DNA from: Granulicella mallensis
Lineage (GTDB): Bacteria > Acidobacteriota > Terriglobia > Terriglobales > Acidobacteriaceae
Length of the DNA stretch: 64,000 nucleotides
Direction of reading: 5' to 3'
Assembly (NCBI RefSeq): GCF_014203225.1
Contig: NZ_JACHIO010000004.1
Coordinates: forward strand, 310,001-374,000
Under the pieces are notes generated by a model, which was given only the letters and a program-made list of their open reading frames with translations, searched no databases and was not told the DNA's origin. Positions within the stretch are counted from its first letter, which is position 1. Every line of letters starts with the position of its first letter. This document shows, piece by piece, positions 59,025 to 64,000 of this stretch. A program made the translations under genes and the position numbers.

Positions 59025-61769
59025 ATGGCTTTGGATCTCAGCAAACTCTCCGACGAAATGGAATCGGCTCTCTCAGGGGCGCGATTGCTGGCCGAGCAGC
59101 GCCGCCAGGCGTTGATTCAACCCGAGCATCTGCTGCTGCTGCTGATCGACAACGAAGGCTCAAGCCTGCGTGCGATCCTCGAGCGCAAGAACGTCGCGCT
59201 GCTTCCCCTGCTCGATGCCCTCTCACGCCGCGCAGACACGCTCTCGGCACAACGTCTGGAGGAGTTGCGCAGGCCGCTGGCCTCACAGGCCCTGCGCACG
59301 CTGCTGGCGGATGCGTTCAAGCTCTCCGAACGGCACGGCCGCCCTGCTGCCGAGGCCATCGACGTGCTCGAAGCAGCACTGACTACCGGCACCAACGATC
59401 TACGCAACGACTTCCGCAAGGCGGGCTTTACGATCGACGATATCGAGCAGCCCACTGCCTCTGCACCTCCTACGCGCCGGGCTCAAGCAGCCGCTGCCGC
59501 GCAGGCTCCGCAGAGCGCCAATGAGACGGAACTTGCAGGCGGAGCCAGGATGCTGGAGCGCTTTGGTCGCGACCTGACCGCCGCCGCAGCCGCCGGAGAG
59601 TTGATGCCGGTGGTCGGACGCGACGAAGAGGTGCGGCAGCTCATCCAGACGCTGCTGCGCAAGACCAAGTCCAACCCCGTGCTGGTCGGCGACCCCGGCA
59701 CCGGCAAGACGGCCATCGTTGAAGGCCTCGCGCTGCGCATCGCCGCGCAGGATGTGCCGGAGAGCATGAAGCGCTGCCGCGTGATCGCGCTCGACCTGAT
59801 GGGCCTTGTTGCAGGGGCTAAATACCGGGGTGAGTTCGAAGAACGGCTCAAGGCTGTGGTGGACGAAGTTCGCCTTCGCAAAGGCGAGATCATTCTCTTC
59901 CTCGACGAGATCCACCAGCTCGTAGGCGCGGGCGGAACGGAAGGCGGCATGGATGCTGCCAACATTCTGAAGCCGGCCCTCGCACGTGGCGAACTGCGCT
60001 GCGTAGGTGCGACTACCTTTGACGAGTATCGCGAACGTATCGAGAAGGACGGCGCTCTGGCGCGGCGGTTCGAGCGCGTGCAGGTGGGCGAGCCCAGCGA
60101 TGAGGCGATGCTCTACATCCTGCGCGGCATCCGCGAGCGCTACGCCACGTTTCACGGCGTCGACCTCACTGACGAGGCGCTGCACGCTGCCATCAAGCTT
60201 TCGCGCCGCTACATGCGCGACCGCTTCCTGCCGGACAAGGCTATCGATGTCATCGACGCCGCAACGGCAAGGCTGCGCATGCAGCTCGAGTCGCGCCCCA
60301 CGGCGCTCGATCAGCAGGAGCGTCTGCTGACACGGCATCGTGCCGAGCTGGAGACGCTGCGCTCCCTGCCGAAGCTCAGCGCCGCGCAGACCAAGCAGAT
60401 CACCACGCTCGAAGAGGAGATTGCCACACTCGAGCCGCGCGTCGCCGCCGACTCCGAGGCCTGGGAACTCCAGCGCAACGCGCGGATCGATCTCGGTAAA
60501 ACCGTGCAAGCTATTGAAGAGAACACACGCCTGCTGGCTGCCGCCGAGGGCGCGGGAGACGTGACCAAAGCCGCTGAGATTCGCTATGGCGCGTTGAAGC
60601 ATCTCGAAGCGCAGCGTGCAGATCTTGAGGCGCGCATCGCCGCACAGCGCGAGAGTGGCAACATCACCATTGCCGATAAGGTCCTGCCGGAGCACATCGC
60701 CGAGGTCGTCGCCGAACGCTGCGGCGTGCCTGCCTCGCGCATGCTGGAGAGCGAGCGCGACCGATTGCTACATCTTGAAGATCGCCTGGGCGAGCGCGTC
60801 TACGGCCAGCCCGAAGCGATCCGCGCTGTGTCTGAAGCGGCGCGGCGCATGCGTACCGACCTGCAACTGAAGCGCTCGCCCGCGTCGTTCCTCTTCGTCG
60901 GCCCCACCGGCGTCGGCAAGACGGAGCTGGCCAAGGCGCTGGCGGAAGCACTGTTCGACGACGAGAGCGCGCTCATTCGCATCGATATGGGCGAGTACAA
61001 GGACAGCGCCTCCGCGGCCGGACTCATCGGTTCGCGCCCGGGCCTTATCGGCTCCGACGAAGGCGGCTTCCTCACCGAGCAGGTACGCCGTTCGCCCTAC
61101 TCGATCGTGCTCTTCGACGAGGTAGAGAAGGGCCATCCCGAGATCCTCGACCTTCTGCTCGGCGTGCTCGACGAAGGCCGCCTCACCGATGCCAAGGGAC
61201 GCTTCTGCGACTTCACCAACACCGTGGTGCTCTTCACCTCCAACCTCGGCGTGCGCGAGTCCATGGCGGCGGGCGAGGACAACGCTCTTCGCGAGCAGAT
61301 CATCCTCGACGCAGTCCGCGCCAACCTGCGGCCGGAGCTCTACAACCGCATCGGACAGGTCATTCCCTTCCATCCTCTCGGTATGCCGGAGCTGGAGCGC
61401 ATCGTCACCGGCCACCTGCGCGCACTGAAGCGCAAACTCGAAGATGATCGCGAGCTGCACCTCGAGACCACTCCTACCGCCATCGATCTTCTGGCCCGGC
61501 TCTCCTACGATCCGGAGTACGGCGCACGTCCGGCAGGCCGCGTGATGCAGCGCGAAGTGCTGTCACCTCTTGCCGAGATTCTGCTCGGCGGAGACGCCAT
61601 CCCCGGCTCCACGATTACCGTAGACGCCACGCCCCTGGAAACACCCACCGAAGGGAGTGAAGAACAGCCTCCGCAGGAGATGATCTTCTCGCTCACACAA
61701 CCTCACGAATCTGACTCATTGCACGCTGATGTAACACCTGATTCCATGCCCGAGGAGGTCGCTCAATGA
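59025..61769 (+). CDS. clpV: T6SS sheath-recycling AAA+ ATPase TssH/ClpV
   Basis: A 914-residue ClpB-family ATPase that disassembles contracted sheaths. The N-terminal domain (DLSKLSDEMESALSGARLLA, 3-22) has a Clp-N fold. The first AAA domain has Walker A GDPGTGKT and Walker B LFLDEIHQ. A short middle coiled-coil (QQERLLTRHRAELETLRSLP) follows, then the second AAA domain with Walker A GPTGVGKT and Walker B VLFDEVEKGHPE. The tail after about 885 is Glu/Thr-rich (TPTEGSEEQPPQEMIFSL). An AAAGGAG site precedes the start. It overlaps the next gene by 4 bp. Confidence 0.95.
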   Translation: MALDLSKLSDEMESALSGARLLAEQRRQALIQPEHLLLLLIDNEGSSLRAILERKNVALLPLLDALSRRADTLSAQRLEELRRPLASQALRTLLADAFKLSERHGRPAAEAIDVLEAALTTGTNDLRNDFRKAGFTIDDIEQPTASAPPTRRAQAAAAAQAPQSANETELAGGARMLERFGRDLTAAAAAGELMPVVGRDEEVRQLIQTLLRKTKSNPVLVGDPGTGKTAIVEGLALRIAAQDVPESMKRCRVIALDLMGLVAGAKYRGEFEERLKAVVDEVRLRKGEIILFLDEIHQLVGAGGTEGGMDAANILKPALARGELRCVGATTFDEYRERIEKDGALARRFERVQVGEPSDEAMLYILRGIRERYATFHGVDLTDEALHAAIKLSRRYMRDRFLPDKAIDVIDAATARLRMQLESRPTALDQQERLLTRHRAELETLRSLPKLSAAQTKQITTLEEEIATLEPRVAADSEAWELQRNARIDLGKTVQAIEENTRLLAAAEGAGDVTKAAEIRYGALKHLEAQRADLEARIAAQRESGNITIADKVLPEHIAEVVAERCGVPASRMLESERDRLLHLEDRLGERVYGQPEAIRAVSEAARRMRTDLQLKRSPASFLFVGPTGVGKTELAKALAEALFDDESALIRIDMGEYKDSASAAGLIGSRPGLIGSDEGGFLTEQVRRSPYSIVLFDEVEKGHPEILDLLLGVLDEGRLTDAKGRFCDFTNTVVLFTSNLGVRESMAAGEDNALREQIILDAVRANLRPELYNRIGQVIPFHPLGMPELERIVTGHLRALKRKLEDDRELHLETTPTAIDLLARLSYDPEYGARPAGRVMQREVLSPLAEILLGGDAIPGSTITVDATPLETPTEGSEEQPPQEMIFSLTQPHESDSLHADVTPDSMPEEVAQ

Positions 61770-63943
61770 GCCTGTCCCCGTTGCCTCAGTACTATCGCAA
61801 ATCCAGAAAGCCTGCCGCTCTCCTTGGCGTCCTTGCGCTTGCCACCAGCCTGTCTGCCGCGCCCGTTCCCGATCCCTCACTCTCGCTCTTCAACGGGACT
61901 TCGATGGCGGGCTGGAATGCTCACGGAACCTGGGGCGCAAGCAACGGAAACCTCACCAGCAATGGCACCGGCAACCGCAACGTGCTCACCGCCGTTCCGT
62001 TTGCCGACTTCAACCTGCAGTTTGAGTACTTCGAGAGCGCTCCCACCGGAGCCAAGCTGCGTCTGTGGGCCTCACGCGAGAATAACGGCGGCTTCACCAT
62101 CGATCTCGATAACAGTGATGCTCCTTCGGGTATCGGCGGCATTGAGACCATCTCGGTTTCCTCGATCAAGAATCTTCCGTCAGCATGGCATCGCGTCCAG
62201 GTAGACGCCTCCCACGGCCAGATCACGGTTCGTGTCGACGGCCTGCCTTCCGGAACCGCCTCAGGGCTCGGTTCGCGCGCCGGCTATATCGGCTTCGAGG
62301 CCACCGGTGGCGCAGTGCTGCAAGTGCGCAATATCAGGATCACCCCGCTCAATCCCGGCAGCACCTTCAACAACACGGACCTCAGCGGCTGGAAGAGTAT
62401 CGCGCGTAACCCAAGTGCCAAGGGCGGACTGGGCCACTCTGTCGAGAGGACCTTCACCATGGGCATCGGCGGTGGCAGCACCAAACCGCACGAGGCCAAG
62501 TGGTCAGTCCATAACGGCGCGATCCACGGAGAAAGCGGCCCCGGCGGTCTGGAGAACGGCAATACCGCCGAGGACGCCATCATTCAATTGGTGGCGTCGG
62601 TCAAAGGCGAGATCAAAAAAGAAAACTTCACCGCCCTCTTACTGCGCAACACCGCAGGACAGCTTGAAGGGGGCTATGAGGTCGGTATTGGCCCCTACGC
62701 GGGCGGTATTGAGCACCTCGAAAACCATGCGTTCGGCAGCGCCGAGACACCGGTCAACGAGACCATCGTTATCGGCGGACGCACCATTGCCATCTGGATC
62801 AACGGCGTCCTGACGACCGTACACACCGACTCCCGCCCGGACAGCAACAACAGCGCGCAGGGAGCCCGCACCACTGCCGGCGCCATGACCCTGCTCCTGC
62901 CGAACGGCGGCGAACAACTGGACGTGCAGAAGTTCATCACGACAGTCCTGCCGAAGACCTACGGCGCACCGGCGCACACTCCGCCGCCACCGCCACCGCC
63001 GCCTACGCCCCAGCCAACGCCGCAAGCTGCTGCAGCCGCAGCGCCGGCAGCCCCCTCGGTAGCGGAGACGGCATTGATCCAGCAACAGCAGAGTGCCGCG
63101 AAGAAGGATGCCACCGATCAACAGAACAAGCAGAAGGTGGCGTCGCTCATGGGGCAGGCACTGGCGACCTCCGACCCGCAACAACAGATGAGCGCGTACG
63201 GCCAGGTCGTCCAGATCGATCCGTCAAACGCCGCGGCCGTGCAGGGTTATAAGGAAGCGCAGCAGAAAGTACAAGCCCAGCAGGAAGAACAGGCCAAGGC
63301 TTCTACCACTGCCGTGGTGCAGCAGCACGACGAGCAGACGCGCGAGCAGCAGACCAGCGACTCGTTGTCGAAGGCGCAGAGCGCCTTCCTCGCGGGACAT
63401 CTGGCAGCTGCCAGCGGCGCGCTCGCCATTGCGGAGCGACTGTCGCCCAGCAATCCCCTGGCCCACGATCTGCGGACTCGCATCAGCGCCGCGCAGATGC
63501 TTCGTTCGCGACTCGTCATGCTGGGCAGTGGCGCAGGCCTGCTGGCTCTCGTGGGAATGATTGCGATGTGGATGCGGCGCAGGAAGATGCAGCGCTTCCC
63601 TGTGCTTGAGATCACACGCGGGCTCGACTCCGGCCGCACACACCCGATCGATAAAGACATCGTCCGCATCGGCGCGGTCGCTCAGGACGGGGGCCAGAAG
63701 AACGACATCGTGATCCGCGACGTCGAGCATGCCATCTCGCGCTTCCACTGCGAGATCGTCAAGCGTGACGGCCAGCTCTACGTCAACGATCTCAACAGCT
63801 CCAACGGCACCCGCTTGAACGGCGCACAGATCAAGCCGGGCAGTCCGGAACCTCTACGCAGAGGCAGCAACATTCTGCTGGCCAATGTCGTGGAACTGCG
63901 CTTCGACTACGATCGCGGTGCGAAGACAAAAAAACGAGACTAA
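61766..63943 (+). CDS. Membrane protein: two DUF1080-like domains, Pro linker, coiled coil, membrane helix and FHA domain
   Basis: A 725-residue multi-domain protein. A signal sequence (AALLGVLALATSLSAAPVPD) is followed by two DUF1080/concanavalin-like domains: SLSLFNGTSMAGWNAHGTWG (about 38-57) and a second one from TDLSGWKSIARN (about 205). Next come a Pro-rich linker (PPPPPPPPTPQPTPQ), a Gln/Ala-rich helical part and one membrane helix (LVMLGSGAGLLALVGMIAMW). A cytosolic FHA domain (ISRFHCEIVKRDGQLYVNDL, SSNGTRLNG) ends the protein. The periplasmic half could bind glycan or peptidoglycan; the FHA part can bind phosphothreonine. It overlaps clpV by 4 bp. Confidence 0.85.
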   Translation: MSLSPLPQYYRKSRKPAALLGVLALATSLSAAPVPDPSLSLFNGTSMAGWNAHGTWGASNGNLTSNGTGNRNVLTAVPFADFNLQFEYFESAPTGAKLRLWASRENNGGFTIDLDNSDAPSGIGGIETISVSSIKNLPSAWHRVQVDASHGQITVRVDGLPSGTASGLGSRAGYIGFEATGGAVLQVRNIRITPLNPGSTFNNTDLSGWKSIARNPSAKGGLGHSVERTFTMGIGGGSTKPHEAKWSVHNGAIHGESGPGGLENGNTAEDAIIQLVASVKGEIKKENFTALLLRNTAGQLEGGYEVGIGPYAGGIEHLENHAFGSAETPVNETIVIGGRTIAIWINGVLTTVHTDSRPDSNNSAQGARTTAGAMTLLLPNGGEQLDVQKFITTVLPKTYGAPAHTPPPPPPPPTPQPTPQAAAAAAPAAPSVAETALIQQQQSAAKKDATDQQNKQKVASLMGQALATSDPQQQMSAYGQVVQIDPSNAAAVQGYKEAQQKVQAQQEEQAKASTTAVVQQHDEQTREQQTSDSLSKAQSAFLAGHLAAASGALAIAERLSPSNPLAHDLRTRISAAQMLRSRLVMLGSGAGLLALVGMIAMWMRRRKMQRFPVLEITRGLDSGRTHPIDKDIVRIGAVAQDGGQKNDIVIRDVEHAISRFHCEIVKRDGQLYVNDLNSSNGTRLNGAQIKPGSPEPLRRGSNILLANVVELRFDYDRGAKTKKRD

Positions 63944-63969
63944 GTAACAGGAAAGAGTAATAGGGCTAG

Positions 63970-64000
63970 ATGGAAATTCGGATTCGGGCAGCGGCATCGA
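63970..64000 (+). CDS. 5' end of a further gene, cut by the window edge
   Basis: An ATG at 63970 opens a frame reading MEIRIRAAAS before the window ends. A purine-rich AGGAAAGAG lies about 12-20 bases upstream. The opening is too short to identify. In kinase/FHA-regulated T6SS loci a PP2C-type phosphatase commonly lies here, and this start would fit one, but that is only inference from context. Confidence 0.4.
   Translation, partial: MEIRIRAAAS

Noticed and set aside
48250-64000. Missing T6SS genes tssA, tssI (vgrG), tssJ, tssL and tssM as true absences
   Set aside because: The cluster reaches the window edge, so their absence cannot be claimed.

Overview
The window looks like a chromosomal segment of a GC-rich soil acidobacterium of the Terriglobia type (Granulicella/Terriglobus/Edaphobacter-like). 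The signs are a TIGR03435-type secreted protein, a small PExPT-CTERM-like surface protein, the futalosine menaquinone enzyme MqnC, several secreted plant-polysaccharide hydrolases (GH28, GH127, GH30), and many palindromic intergenic repeats. Taxonomy is inferred from gene content only.

Layout. 0.1-6.6 kb: a minus-strand surface-glycan block (undecaprenyl-phosphate sugar transferase, gmhB, a GT9 heptosyltransferase-like protein, a second glycosyltransferase, a hexapeptide acyltransferase, a VOC protein, rfbA) and the PExPT-CTERM-like protein. 6.7-16 kb: housekeeping and envelope genes (hemG, mqnC, a ribbon-helix-helix gene pair, VOC protein, large GT2 glycosyltransferase, outer-membrane beta-barrel, secreted protein, YggS, YggU). 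16-33.9 kb: carbohydrate utilisation (GH28, GH127, GH30 with a divergent LacI regulator and MFS transporter) interleaved with guaA, leuS, nfo and a CysJ-like flavoreductase. 34-40.7 kb: an accessory glycan-modification island with three acyltransferase-3 genes and a GT87-like mannosyltransferase. It also holds a decayed acyltransferase copy, a chimeric gene scar and a MITE-like element. 40.8-44.3 kb: a PQQ-type dehydrogenase and a helix-turn-helix/ATPase/STAS-like signalling protein.

44.4-64 kb is the most interesting part. On the minus strand, one compact operon encodes a ThiF/E1-like activating enzyme, a membrane protein with two RING-like eight-cysteine modules, a small ubiquitin-like protein ending in Gly, a UBC/E2-like protein with an HPN motif and a Cys, and a Ser/Thr kinase. 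Divergently, across a 142-bp intergenic region, runs a type VI secretion cluster: FHA membrane protein, vWA membrane protein, tssB, tssC, an unknown protein, two Hcp-like proteins, tssE, tssF, tssG, tssK, clpV, and a membrane FHA protein with two DUF1080-like domains. A further gene runs off the window end. tssJ, tssL, tssM, tssA, vgrG and PAAR are not seen and may lie beyond 64 kb.

Working model (inference): the kinase and the two FHA proteins form a threonine-phosphorylation switch like those controlling other T6SSs. The E1/Ubl/E2/RING-like genes would form a bacterial ubiquitin-like conjugation pathway co-regulated with, or acting on, the T6SS or its effectors.

No tRNA, rRNA, CRISPR array or complete insertion sequence was recognised.
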